Counted from the first letter of the stretch, positions 34,863 to 45,790 are shown. The stretch is 64,000 nucleotides of DNA from Brienomyrus brachyistius (GCF_023856365.1 NC_064540.1:25660474-25724473), one strand, 5' to 3'. Notes: generated by a model not told the origin, from the sequence alone. Program-made: numbers and translations.

Positions 34863-35680
34863 AATAACTCATGTTGCTGATAGACATGCCCCCCGCAGAG
34901 GCGTGGCCAATGTAAAGGGCAGTCAGGGAATCCTTTTCTGATTGGTCCCACTCTGGTATTTTTACCACTCATATTGTAGCCATAACTAGATGGGTTGGAG
35001 GGTGGGTAGAGCCATTCAGGTTACAGGGACACTAACAGACAAACTGACATTAAGGCTATTAAATATTAATGCAGCCTCTACTATATAATTCATGAGATGA
35101 ATGAATAATAAAGCCTCAGCATCCATGTACATTATTAATGTTGGCTTGCATCTTTGCTTGAGGCTTGATATGTTTCTGCAATAAGGGCGACTCCAACTTG
35201 TCGAAACCTCACTTGCTGTGCACCATGTCTGCCTGTCAGAATACAAATGTTGGGTTATTATCATTTTTCACTAGTTCTAATTTATAGACATAAAATTACA
35301 AATCGGCGACATAATTACTTCCGCATTTGTAGCGATTTTTGTATAGTAAAATGTCATTTCGTAAATGCATGCAACAGAGATCCATAACAAGGAATACAAG
35401 GTGCTCTCAGAGATAGGACTTGGATGATTGTGACACCATCAGCAAGTGGGAAATAGCAGATCAGCAAGGGAATATCAGATCGATATTCTGGTAATAAGCA
35501 GGTCTGGCTAAGATTTGCAGCCTCTTTGTGCTGCTTTACACGCCCAGTGACGGCAAATCAAAGGGTATTCGGTTACAAGCGGCGTGGCCTAAACAAAGCA
35601 GGAGACAAAACTGCAGAGAAGCCCTTGTTTAGAGTGAGGCTGCAAAGAGAGACAGCTGAAACTACTAAAACGAATGGGTC
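34863..35680. other. Anonymous intergenic sequence
   Basis: No gene recognised. Frames at 35016-35264 and 35526-35780 are unremarkable. Confidence 0.4.
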
Positions 35681-35684
35681 TGTT

Positions 35685-35835
35685 AGGAGCAGCTGGTGGC
35701 GTAGTGGGCTGTTTGCTGGATATATGGCCAAAAGGTCAGGGTCTGAAGATCTATGCGAGGCTCCGCCTTCGCAATGTTGAGCAAAATACTTAACTTACAA
35801 ATGTTATCGGCTCCAGGTTCACTGTGTATTGGGTA
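35685..35835 (+). repeat. tRNA-derived SINE, diverged
   Basis: The head agctggtggcgtagtgggct is an A-box region. A weak B-box (aaggtcagggtctgaag) follows, then gttgagcaaaatacttaact and a tail with aaataaatggatctaatc. The order matches tRNA-SINEs of the gagcaaggcacttaac type. No duplication was found. Confidence 0.55.
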
Positions 35836-38089
35836 TGCTGATGTAAAATAAATGGATCTAATCAATTATATCGATAAATATTTCTGATGTTTTTTGTCAT
35901 GGTGCCCTCTTTCTGTGACATTAAAAAACAAACTTTTGCTCATCATCACCTTCCAGTTAGAGGAATTCTATTCCCCTTCATTTGACCTCTGCCCACGTGA
36001 TATTAGGGATATATTTGTATACTAAATGAGGGCGAAAGCCCTTCACTCACCAGAAAGAGTGCCATTCTGAGCCTTAACAGCCTGCAATTTCATCTCTTTG
36101 ATTACATTTGGTCAAAAGTGTAGAAATGGGTCTGTGCTTTGCTATTTTTCTCCTCCACAAGCGTACCTCATTTACCGCGGTGCTCTCGCTTTCTGCAAAC
36201 CACTGTTTATTCAGCACTAAATTGGCCCGCAGTTTATGCGCCTCTGTCAGGAAACGAGTAGGTCTGCGCTTTGGAGGACGGCACCATAATTGCCGCTTAT
36301 CAACATTCATTACCTTGAGTTGCCTTTCCACCCACTCATCAATTGGACAACCTGTGCCTCATGATGAAAAAGCTACTTATGATTAGGCCAATGACTTTTG
36401 CAATACATAAATCTGACTGCAGAGGACGGCCTGTGACAAATGGACTCGTTCCGGTCCTGGTGAAGAGGCCCGGGGCGACGTTAAGTACACTGGAGGAAGA
36501 CCCACCCCTACTCCTGCATCACCGTTCCCCTCCTGGGGACACGTACGTAGGTGGGCGCTCCTTAAAAACGCCAGTTCCTTTGCAGGCCCGTGGAGGAGGA
36601 GACAAAGCCAGTATCTGATGAGGTCTGACAAGCGAGTCAGTTGTAAGCGCGCTCTAATCTGCTGCTGGCAGCGCGGCGTAAACGGCAGGCCTATTTAATG
36701 CTAAATAAACAGCACTTTGCCCAAGGTGGAAAAAAACCACAGTAAGCAAAGGGCACTTGGGAAGGTAACAAGGGGTTCTGTTCCTCAAAGACTTCATCTT
36801 TCCTCCAAGATTCCATACCGAAGAACTATGTAAAGCCAAATACACTGTAACATAATCTCACTGGTTTGATGTTCATGATCAGTCACACAGAACAAATTCT
36901 CTGATTCCCTAAACAAATCCACATATTTTTTTTTCTCTATTGAGATGTAAACTGAGAAAGTAGGTTTGAATATTTAAATGGCCTCATACTTTGTTAAGAA
37001 AAAAAACAACCTACCTCAAGAAACAAATAGGCAGTTGGTATAAATGCCAGCAGAGAGGAGAATGTAGTAAATAGTATGTATTGCATTGTTTTCTGATTTC
37101 GTAGCATATTCCTGTATCCCAGTATTTAATATGTGATGCCTGCAACTTGGATCATCACTTGACTATTACTTGATGTAATTTTGTACATAAATTCTGTTGT
37201 ATATGTTGTGCTTGCTGTAGTTATGCTCTGTCTAGTTGTAAGTGCCGTATGTTTTTGAATGCACTACATGTAACCTTGTCTGCAGCATGTATCATTTGCC
37301 CTGTCCATATTGCGGTGTGTGTGGCTCTTGGACATGCTGAGTGCTTGAATGAATAAAAGATGTTACTGATTCTGACGTTAAGGGCTTTTCCCACACGATA
37401 CATGTGTCCAGCCGTCTTCGGACAAAAATACACTGTGTACAATAACGTGAATTAAGAGGAAAACAACAACCACTGTCTACAGTGATCTTCTCTGTCTCTT
37501 TTCCTCATGAGCAGTCAGTTTTCTACAGGCCTGGGATGTAAACAGCCTGACATGGGATTTCCATAATGGTGAGAGCATGTCAACATGCTCTAGGCACAAC
37601 AACCAAAAACAGGTTGGAAGCGGCATGATTTGCCCACTACAAGAGAACACACATGGAGGTCCTGCTCAATCCTTTACAATTCTCATATGATTCATGTCAA
37701 AACCAGTTTGGTGAATCCTTTTAAAATCTTTGAACATGGTGGCATCTGTGTTTTTTTCTTCTACAGCAGCAAACTAATGAATCAGTGTGAAAAGTTTCAA
37801 TGCATTCAGACTTTGGCACACAAAGAGTGCAAACTGACCACCTTTCAAGTCAAATTGCTAGCTTTAAATGTTAACTGCGTGTCATTAAAACACATTTGCA
37901 TTCTAATTATGTGTAAGTTGTCCAGTTCAACCTTGCCTGGAACTAAGGAGGTTGGTTTAGATCAAAAATGCTGAGCTGGGTGGGAAATTGGGAGCTGAAT
38001 ATTGGGTGCAAGACATTGTAAGGGACCTTGAGTGAGGAACAGCAGGTCTCAGTTGGTAAACATAATGATAAAATCAATGACTCTCCACC
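35836..38089. other. Anonymous intergenic sequence, part possibly constrained
   Basis: No gene recognised. About 36080-36370 is repeat-free with balanced composition, and about 36400-36640 is GC-richer. A possible retroelement-like tail with aataaaa lies near 37348-37370. The frames at 36108-36386 and 37630-37974 have no recognisable domain. Confidence 0.35.
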
Positions 38090-38464
38090 TTATTGGTAAA
38101 CTGGCTGTGGATGGCCTTTCCGTTGACAGGGGTGAGAACAAATCCCTCCCTCTTCGACCACAATAGGGTGAAGTATAATGGTACCAGGGTGAATACTGAA
38201 CGCTTGAACGAAAGAGCATTTCACTGAAGGTATAACTGTGCGCAGTCGAGGCAGGCCAAGTCTAATACAATGATTTATAAGCTGGTGCACTAGATCAGAA
38301 CTCTCATAACTCACAGCTTCGCCTGGCATGAAGCACTTCTGAGGAATGTGGCATGTCCGGAATATGCGATCAACAGTTTTTATGAACCCGAAGCACATCG
38401 TCAATAATAGGTCTTGGTCAAGATATTCGTTATTGAATTCACTGAAGCAGGACTTTTGGGCTAG
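38090..38464 (-). other. Unidentified 124-codon open frame, minus strand
   Basis: An in-frame TAA at about 38465 is followed by an open frame to the stop at 38090, with an internal ATG at 38404. The translation has ordinary protein-like composition, with segments such as MCFGFIKTVDRIFR, SSDLVHQLINHC and LGLPRLRTVIPS. I recognise no family or catalytic motif. It could be a fragment of a transposon protein, a pseudogene piece, an isolated exon or chance. It sits just left of a solo LTR (38614), with no obvious link. I see no start context or splice sites that decide between these. Confidence 0.25.
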
Positions 38465-38613
38465 TGCTTAATAATCAAGAATCTGGATTTATAACCAAAT
38501 ATAAAAGCGATTCTGCTGCTGCCCAGCTCATAAGAAGCACATTTTTTGCTACATATATACCAAAGTACATGGAATGATATGGATTGCTAACCCAACAGCA
38601 TTACCATCATATG

Positions 38614-39280
38614 TGCTATGGCAGGGTTATGGGAGAAGCCATGGTGTGGCTCACAAGACACAATGAACTTTATTGAATGTGAAGAAAAAACAAGAAACAA
38701 AAGCAACCACAAGATTTCTAACGAAGGCAGGTACAACACAATAGCACAGTAACAAGCACAGCAAAACAGGGAGCCAAACACAAAGCAATACATGCATCAG
38801 AACAGCAGTAAACACAATGACCAACTGGCAGGGACGGATTATGGGTTGTGATGGCCCCTGGGCAAAACGTTTGCGACAAAGAATGTAGGCCCTCTAAAAT
38901 AGACAAACGAAAATACATTGTTGATAAGTGTTGCAAATTGTTTTGGGCTAGGGGCCCCATGGGCCCCCTGCACCCCAAGGGCCCCTGGGCAGCGGCCCCG
39001 CTGGCCCGGTCCGTAATCCGTCCCTGCCAACTGGGGAACAGAGTAAGAGCAGGTACTTAAATTCACATAACAAGGGACAGGTGCAGGACATAACTAATCA
39101 ATCAAACATTGGGGCTAAGACACAGGTGAGGCTCATTAACAAATACTAATGGATCAAACACTAGGGCTAGGACAAACAAGACTCAGGTATGGGTCATAAT
39201 CACAGAGGACTCAAACACTAGGGAAGGGGTGACCAGCAACATCTGCTGGCCAGACAGGGAAAAGGCTAACAATCCTGACA
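38614..39280 (-). mobile_element. Solo LTR with 5 bp target-site duplication
   Basis: The element runs TG..CA on both strands (plus start tgctatggcagggttatggg, plus end aatcctgaca). The flanks are the same 5 bp atatg at 38609-38613 and 39281-39285, as LTR retroelements leave. On the minus strand there is a TATA-like gaatttaagtacc (about 39052-39064) and a polyadenylation signal (aataaa, 38669-38674), which sets the orientation. Without the nested MITE (38829-39034 including one duplicated 8-mer) the LTR is about 461 bp. No internal coding region remains, so recombination between two LTRs probably removed it. Confidence 0.88.
38829..39026. mobile_element. hAT-type MITE nested in the solo LTR
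   Basis: The terminal repeats cagggacggattatgg and ccgtaatccgtccctg match at 15 of 16 bases. The 8 bp ccaactgg flanks both sides exactly (38821-38828 and 39027-39034). The 198 bp interior is G/C-rich (gggccccatgggccccctg) and non-coding. It inserted after the surrounding LTR. Confidence 0.94.
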
Positions 39281-39285
39281 ATATG

Positions 39286-39549
39286 TACCCTATCGGTAAA
39301 AGCTCTCTTGGAACCAAGAAGCTGGTTAATAAGTACCATGTATCATTATTAGTTCCACAGCAGAAGTTATGTGTATGTGTTTCCGTATCATATTAAAAAA
39401 CCTTTCTTTTTTGGAATTGATATAGTACATCCTTGATTAAGGTGGTACTGTGGTTGGTTCCTGTCTAGTAAACTGGCGAGTCTGGGTTTGAATCCCAGTG
39501 GTGCTTTTGGTCAACCCTGAGAGTCAACAGCTTTTCTCCTTAAAGAGTT
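39286..39549 (+). repeat. Sequence with weak tRNA-like motif
   Basis: At about 39450-39520 a B-box-like gggtttgaatcccagtgg lies after ggtggtactgtggttgg, suggesting a very old tRNA-derived SINE head. No body or tail can be followed. Confidence 0.3.
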
Positions 39550-40950
39550 TCTGGTATGAAAGGTACTCTACTTTTCCATTTAGTTTATGTGCAAAAATCC
39601 TGCCAAAATGAAAAAGAAAATGAAACAGCATCATATGCATTTTAGTTTCCCACTCATATGTGAGTCAGATGGGAAAAATTAAATAAATAAAATTAAAAAC
39701 ATTTTTGTCTTTTCATTTTTCAATATCACTTTTCATTTCCTACTTTTTCACTTGCAAGTTCACAATTGGAGTGGGACAGTGGCCGGAGCAATGGATCACT
39801 GCTGCGCTTTCTCTGTGCGTTTGCGGATTCCGTTTGTCCTTGTGTTCCTTGCGCACAGTCATCCATGGTGCCCGAACTAATCACAAAGTGACCCGTGGCT
39901 TAAGTTAGCTACTCATTCGGATTCATTTAGCTTTTTATTCGTAGGATTTTATTTCACAGGTGAAGTTATTCCCAGCTTCCTTACAGTGTTCCCAGCGGCA
40001 CATGCTGCACAGTTTATACTTAAGACATTTCTAAAATGCTAAATAAAATAGGAATAGAATTTTTAAGTTGTAGCACACATATTTATGCAGGTATACCATT
40101 GTAAGGAAACACTGAAATTAGCCTGGCCCAAACTTGCCCAGGCTAATTTCAGTGTCCTAGCGGCGTGGCTGCTGTGTGCTATGCATTTCATATTTTCCTT
40201 ACCCGAGATGACTAAGACCTCCACATTCCATTTGTAAATGTGCTTCATATTCAAATCAATGTGTACAATTGCTGAAAGTGTCATGCAACCAGTTTACTGT
40301 TTACGAAAGAAAAATCACATCATGTACTTCCACCATTTTCATTACAGGGATAGTTTTGAAATTCTTATATGAAACAAATATACATGCTACAGCTTAAGCC
40401 ATTTACTCACACGTTATTTTGCATTTTCAAAATGTCTTATGTAAATACGTGCCGCACAAGCCTTCCCCGTTAGTGAACCTGAGAATAAGAAGCTAACTTA
40501 AACCGCGAAATAAGATGCTGCGAATAAAAAGCTAAATGAATCCAAAGCTGCAAAAAAGTAGCTAACTTAAGAAGCGTGTCACTTTGCCATTAGTTTGGGC
40601 GACACGGACGTCCAAGTACAAGGATCACAGGGATAACGGAATCCGCAAACGCACAGAGGAAGTGCAGCAGTGATCCGTAGCACCACCCACTGTCTGCTCC
40701 AGTGAACATATAGTTGCATTTTGTGAACTTGCAAATGAAAAAGTCAAATTGGAAAATGAAATTGGTCAAATTGGAAAATGAAAATACAACAAGGGTTTTT
40801 AATTTTCTTTTTAAATTTTCTTATCTGACTTATACATGAGTGGAAAATTAAAATTCAAATGGCACTATTTCATTTTAATTTTTATTTTGGTGGGATTTCT
40901 GCTCATAGACTTTAAGAACTAAATGGCAAAGTGTATTTTCATTCTTTTGC
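39550..40950. mobile_element. 1.4 kb foldback element with long imperfect arms
   Basis: The left arm (about 39550-40090) and right arm (about 40370-40950) are inverted copies over some 540-580 bp with many small differences. Clear pairs include gcgtttgcggattccgtttg with its counterpart at about 40637, the cggattcatttagcttttta block, and catttgcaagttcacaa-type sequence. The loop (about 40090-40370) contains an independent perfect hairpin. No coding region was found, and the outer boundary fades without a clear target duplication. The open frames within it are incidental. Confidence 0.8.
40109..40155. repeat. Perfect hairpin inside the foldback loop
   Basis: acactgaaattagcctgg pairs exactly with ccaggctaatttcagtgt across an 11 base loop. 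It could be a tiny palindromic insertion or part of the surrounding element. I see no evidence that it is a microRNA precursor. Confidence 0.85.
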
Positions 40951-41168
40951 AGAAAATGCCTCCCATTATCTGAGGGCAATAAAGTAATGTCTTAAAAACC
41001 CATTGGATTAATACAAATCCCAGAAGGTTGTTTTTCTGAACAAAAATGTGTCAGGTTAATTCCTGTTGATTTCGTCAGAAGATTGAATGTTCTTTCACAG
41101 TGATTATGCTAAAGGAATAAGTGCAAAATGCCAATGCAGAAGACAGTTGTGCCATGGCTACATTGCAG
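40951..41168. other. Anonymous intergenic sequence
   Basis: Nothing recognised. Confidence 0.4.
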
Positions 41169-41170
41169 TA

Positions 41171-41479
41171 CAGACGCTCCTCTACTTATGAACAAGATAC
41201 GTTCGCAACTTGAAATGTTCGTAAGTCGTTATTCAACATCATTTTAAGGGCATACGCAAGTACTAAGAACTAGGATGCTGGTAGTATGCGCGCTACGCTG
41301 TTGCGCGGCAGGAGTAGCAACCAGAAGTCATACTAGGTGGAACTGGAGCTTAGGAAAAAAAAAATTGATGTTGCGTAAAAGAAACAGGAGCCCAAGGAAC
41401 ACAATTTGGACTTACAGTGCTCTTCGTTCATATGTCTGAAAGTTCGTAAATTGAATGTTCGTAAGTAGAGGAGCATCTG
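41171..41479. mobile_element. Tigger/pogo-like MITE flanked by TA
   Basis: The left end cagacgctcctctacttatg and the right-end complement cagatgctcctctacttacg form terminal inverted repeats of about 25 bp, and further pairing (cgtaagt/acttacg) follows. TA flanks both sides (41169-41170 and 41480-41481), the duplication made by Tc1/mariner-superfamily elements. The cctcgacttacga-type end is characteristic of the Tigger group. The 309 bp carry no transposase. Confidence 0.85.
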
Positions 41480-41481
41480 TA

Positions 41482-42999
41482 TTTTTAATCATATGCAATT
41501 AAAAACAACTATAAGAAGCTGTTCAAGTCAGAACATTAAAATACAGTATAAACATTGAAGTAGAGTACATGCTTACAGATGAGATTTATACATTAAATAA
41601 TTCTGAATTTTTTACTGCTGGTCAATATGTAGTTTAAGATTAGGGGTTAGGAATCTCCCTTGACAAAAAAAAAAAAAAAACAGAATCCCAGCTATAGAAT
41701 AATGACCATAAACTAGCGTGAAGTAAAGCAGTCAATACGGAATATCATATCCATTTTATTTCCTTTCCAACAGTTGCTTTTCCTTTGCAGTTTTTATTGA
41801 AATAATTTACAGTGTAAGTCAGTGAGACAAAGACTAGTGTGTCTGTTGTATGATCAACTGTCATGGAAAGTGGTAGTGCCAGGAGATGTGAAATCTGTCT
41901 TTAGGTGAAAAGAACAGTCACGGGCCGTTTTTCAGCTTCATCTTAGCAGGCTTCAGCTGCGGTGTTCGTGCCTGTGTGCAGCCACTGGACAGAACCTCAC
42001 TGTTTCGTACAGTGATATATAGCTTGTAGTTTTACAGTTCATGGCATGCTGCAGAAATTTGTTTATTTTCATTAAGAGGGTGCCTGCTACACTTATCTAT
42101 TTCTCCACTCCATGTTTCTCCTCCCCTGTAGGGCTACCATATATTACAGATGGCAATTCAATTAAACACGGAATATTCCTCGTGCTAATGAGTTTCGGTT
42201 TGCCACATGTGAAGGTGTTTGGGACTGCAGTCTCTTTATCACATAATTGTCCACAAAAGGCCATAACTCTGTTGGGGATGAGGGGGGAGGGGGGCATGTG
42301 GATACTGAACACACTTTTGGATGTCTCTCAGTGTTTTGATCAATGTATAGCTGAGATAAGACATTAATCCCCCAGTCACTGACCACAGCCCATTGCTTGT
42401 CACATAAAATCTCCTCCCTGAAGGACTAGTCTGACGGATGTGTTTGAATGGCTTAGTTTGTAAGACAGGTTTATAGAAGACAGAGATCAATGACGGAGTT
42501 TATGGTGACTGTCTACACACGCTAGACCAAGACCTCCAGCACCCCTCTACTTCCCTGGCATAAAAATAAGGATGTAGCTACGAGTCGCAAGGTTGTTGCA
42601 ACCTCCTGGTAAGGGCTGCCTGACCCAATCTGGGTTTGACAGATTCAACAATGACGTGAAAGATGACTAGTTTATTAATGCACCAGGGCATCCCAAGATG
42701 GATGCCTGTGTTGGTAAGTGCGAAAACTGTGCAATAAGCATTTGGAGATAATCAGAGTTTGATGTATTTTAATTTTATACGCTTAAATCATGAAATGAAT
42801 GCTTGCCTATATTATTAAACACTTATAAAGTGTGACTGGAAAATTATAAACTCATCCCAAATATCATATGCACAGGATAAAAATGTCCTCACAAATAAAT
42901 AGATTATTAAAACTTCCTTGCCATGAATACCTACACAGCAGAGAGTTTAGTTATCAATCAGTCTTTTGGAAATGAGACCATTCTGGATTCTTTCATCCT
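41482..42999. other. Anonymous intergenic sequence
   Basis: A poly-A run at 41664-41680. No gene recognised. Overlapping frames on both strands at 42041-42490 have no familiar domain. Confidence 0.4.
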
Positions 43000-43350
43000 G
43001 CAGCCTTTTTATGGCCACACTGAATCAGGAAATAAGTACCGGGAGAGTTGTAGATCTGCTAGAAGAAATTCAGCTGAATTATGAGTGCAGCCAGGCAATT
43101 TGGAGGTGATCTATCTCCTACTTTAGGGGGAACAAGCAAGAGACTTCATAATTGAAGACTTTAGATGTGCCCACACCTTCAGTCACGGGGAATGCTGAAA
43201 TTGTGAAATGAATTTTGCCTGAATAATGCAGAGCGCCTATGGCCTGGAGCCTTTCTAGTAGCCGTTTTATGGTAAGCTGACTGTCACACCCAAGCGAGGC
43301 CTTGTAATGAATCACACGTGCATTAATCTGACTCATTGGACGCCTTTAAT
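43000..43350. other. Candidate conserved non-coding block
   Basis: Repeat-free and of balanced composition, with words often seen in vertebrate regulatory DNA (cctttaatg, gcattaatctgactcattgg, gaatcacacgtgcattaatc). No sustained open frame. Evidence is impressionistic. Confidence 0.22.
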
Positions 43351-43842
43351 GTTCAGTTGACTCTCAGTGTTGAGGTTTTTTGACCTACTTGCTTATACCT
43401 GAAAGTCTGTTTTTTTGTTCTTTATTATTTATTTTTGTTAACTTAGCAAATACAACCGCACACTCAAAACTCATTTGCATGCCTGTTCACTCCCAAGCCT
43501 GCCACTCCACCTCCACTCCGCCTACCTCCGCTCATCCACTGGCTGTTTATCTAGTTAGGCTCCAGAGACAGCCCTGAAGGGAGCCATTTAGCTCACACAT
43601 CTTACCAGTGCAGGTTATAATAATTGGGTTACCTGAAGCTTTGGAAGATGAGAGGTAGCCAGAACATCAAAGGAAACCCACACAACTACGGTTCAGTCAG
43701 AGACCTGAAGCCAACTCTGAAGCTATAGACTGACATGAAGACCCTTTGGCGGCTCTTTACCCTAACATGAAAAACCGCGGCTCTACAGGAGCATCACTGG
43801 CACCTTCTTCATCACCATTCTTAGTAATTTTGGTTTTAGATT
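43351..43842. other. Anonymous intergenic sequence
   Basis: Nothing recognised. Confidence 0.4.
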
Positions 43843-43855
43843 ATGGGATCATTTA

Positions 43856-44213
43856 GGGGCGGCATGGTGGTGCAGTGGTTAGCACTGTCGCCTCCCACCT
43901 CTGGGACCCGGGTTTGAGTCTCCGCCTGGGTTACATGTGTGTGGAGTTTACATGTTCTCCCCATGTCATCGTGGGGTTTCCTCCAGCTGCTCCGGTTTCC
44001 CCCCACAGTCCAAAAACATGCTGAGGCTAATTGGAGTTGCTAAATTGCCCATAGGTGTGTGTGTATGTGTGAAGGGATGGTGTGTGAGTGTGCCCTGCGA
44101 TGGGCTGGCCCTCCATCCTAGGTTGTTTCCTGTCTCATGCCCATTGTTTCCAGGATAGGCTCTGGACCCCCCACAACCCAGTAGGATAAGCAGTTTGGAA
44201 AATGGATGGATGG
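43856..44213 (+). mobile_element. V-SINE, full length, with 13 bp target-site duplication
   Basis: The element starts gggcggcatggtggtgcagt. It has a B-box ggtttgagtctcc (43911-43923), the core, the tgccctgcgatgggctgg block and a (GGAT)n tail. The 13 bp atgggatcattta flanks both ends exactly (43843-43855 and 44214-44226). About 358 bp. The open frames at 43937-44223 lie inside it and are not genes. Confidence 0.97.
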
Positions 44214-44226
44214 ATGGGATCATTTA

Positions 44227-44461
44227 TAGTAAATAGTCTTTACTCCACGTGTTGCTGTTTCTCTTTGAAGGAGGAAATGAAAAGTTGATCAATTTTATGA
44301 AGTTTTTATGTAGTACATACACATGTAAGATAAGTAAATAAATACAAAATGAATCTAACAGTATACTCCATTTGTATATGGAGTATATACTCAGTGCAAA
44401 CAACGAATGGGATATATCTATATATATATATATATATCTCAAGAAAAATAAAGATTTAATA
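44227..44461. other. Anonymous AT-rich spacer with (TA)n
   Basis: A (TA)n tract lies at about 44418-44436. Otherwise nothing recognised between the V-SINE and the solo LTR. Confidence 0.5.
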
Positions 44462-44466
44462 CTTTG

Positions 44467-44732
44467 TGTCATGCCCTGCTCATCCGATCCTCCCGTGCAT
44501 CACACCTGGCGTGGAATCTCTGTGTTACCAGCTGTTTCTCTTTCTTGTTAATGAGTCTCGTTTATATAAGTCCGCGGTCAAGTATGTTACCCCAGTCCGG
44601 TCATTAATGTCATTTTGAGTTTGTTGCCTGTTCCGTTGTCGTGCTTGTCTTCCCTTCAATTAACCCCGTATTCTCCCTACCCCTGGAGTCCTTCCTTTAC
44701 TTCTTCGGTCCGTGTCCAGATATACTGTGACA
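44467..44732 (+). mobile_element. Solo LTR with 5 bp target-site duplication
   Basis: The element begins tgtcatgccctgctcatcc and ends tatactgtgaca, so it has TG..CA ends. The 5 bp ctttg flanks both sides (44462-44466 and 44733-44737). A TATA box (tttatataag, 44561-44570) fits a promoter in this orientation. It matches the elements at 15493 and 57140 from the first base and through the ggaatc..tgttaccagctg and attaa..gttg-type blocks. The 266 bp are non-coding; the frame at 44615-44854 is incidental. The superfamily (ERV or Gypsy) cannot be told from the LTR alone. Confidence 0.9.
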
Positions 44733-44737
44733 CTTTG

Positions 44738-45149
44738 GAACAAATGAGGCCAGTTTATATGCATATCAAAACATCCTACCGCTCACTGAAGATTTTAAAT
44801 GACAAATCACAATTGGTAACTGAATACTTTCACCAAAGGGACTATTGGTTTTGATAAAATGAGTGATCTGGCAATCAATGTTGAGATAGTCCTCCCCCTG
44901 GTGGACATCTCTTACTATGGCTTTTATCCCAGTCCTCTGACACCAGGGATGTGGCATGTTTACTCAAATAACTCTATTTGGTTGCCATGCTCTGCAGTCA
45001 GCTCTCTGACCCGCAAGGCATGACGGGGTGTCAATGGCGGCTGGAGTGTAAACTGTAACTAAAAAACTCCATAACTGGAATACATCGAAAGAGGCCAGAG
45101 ATGAGTTGTGATGAGGTGAGCTGGCCTTGTGCGGTTGGAGCCTCAAACA
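44738..45149. other. Anonymous intergenic sequence
   Basis: Nothing recognised. Confidence 0.4.
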
Positions 45150-45385
45150 TTAGTCACTCATCAGCTGCATTCATTCCCTCATCCCTCTGTTCACTCCGAT
45201 CTCCCACAATCCATCCAAGGCCAGGCCGGAGATAAAGTGCTTTGAGCGACACATCGATATGCTTAACTTCCTGAAGGCTAATGGCACGAGCAATCATCTG
45301 ACGCACCAGAGCTATGGAGTCTAAAGTTACAGAGGACTGAAAGGATGGCCTCATTACTGGAGGTGTCATAATCGAAGTACACCCA
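45150..45385. other. Candidate conserved non-coding block
   Basis: Repeat-free, balanced composition, no convincing coding frame. The stretch containing cacatcgatatgcttaactt and gctaatggcacgagcaatca looks like constrained vertebrate non-coding DNA. No test was possible. Confidence 0.22.
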
Positions 45386-45629
45386 CATTATCTTTCCACA
45401 CCCCCACCAATTCCAATCTCTGCTGTCATCTTTTGGGAATGGAAACAAATATAGTTGAGGCCTGGAGCCTATTGTTGACTCTCTGTGCTTTAAACAATAT
45501 TGACTCAGAAGGACAGTGGAAAAATTTCAGTTTGCATTACTTCCAGTAGAACATTCCCGTTGAAGCTCGGTGGGTCACTTGACTGGTTTGCGACTCCTTG
45601 ATCGGTCATTTCATTGATATCTTATATTT
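45386..45629. other. Anonymous intergenic sequence
   Basis: Nothing recognised. Confidence 0.4.
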
Positions 45630-45790
45630 AAAATTACTTTAGCTGCTTTTTACCCATTTATATTACCACCTATTCTGCTGGAGATTTTTGAGTTATCATA
45701 GATACCAAAAGTCAGACATCTAACAAGGTAAGAACCGGCAACCTTAACCCTGCAAGCCTTTACCTTTAAGCTCCTGTGCTGTGTTACACA
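45630..45790 (-). repeat. tRNA-derived SINE remnant, minus strand
   Basis: ggtaagaaccggcaacctta, reading on the minus strand as taaggttgccggttcttacc, is a B-box-like region. The neighbouring aagcctttacctttaagctc and the left-hand acccatttatattaccacc fit the reversed body of the same kind of fish SINE as at 33598. It is strongly diverged. Confidence 0.45.

Noticed and set aside
40109..40155. microRNA precursor
   Set aside because: The perfect short stem lies inside a foldback repeat and lacks the length and bulges of a typical precursor; nothing supports processing.
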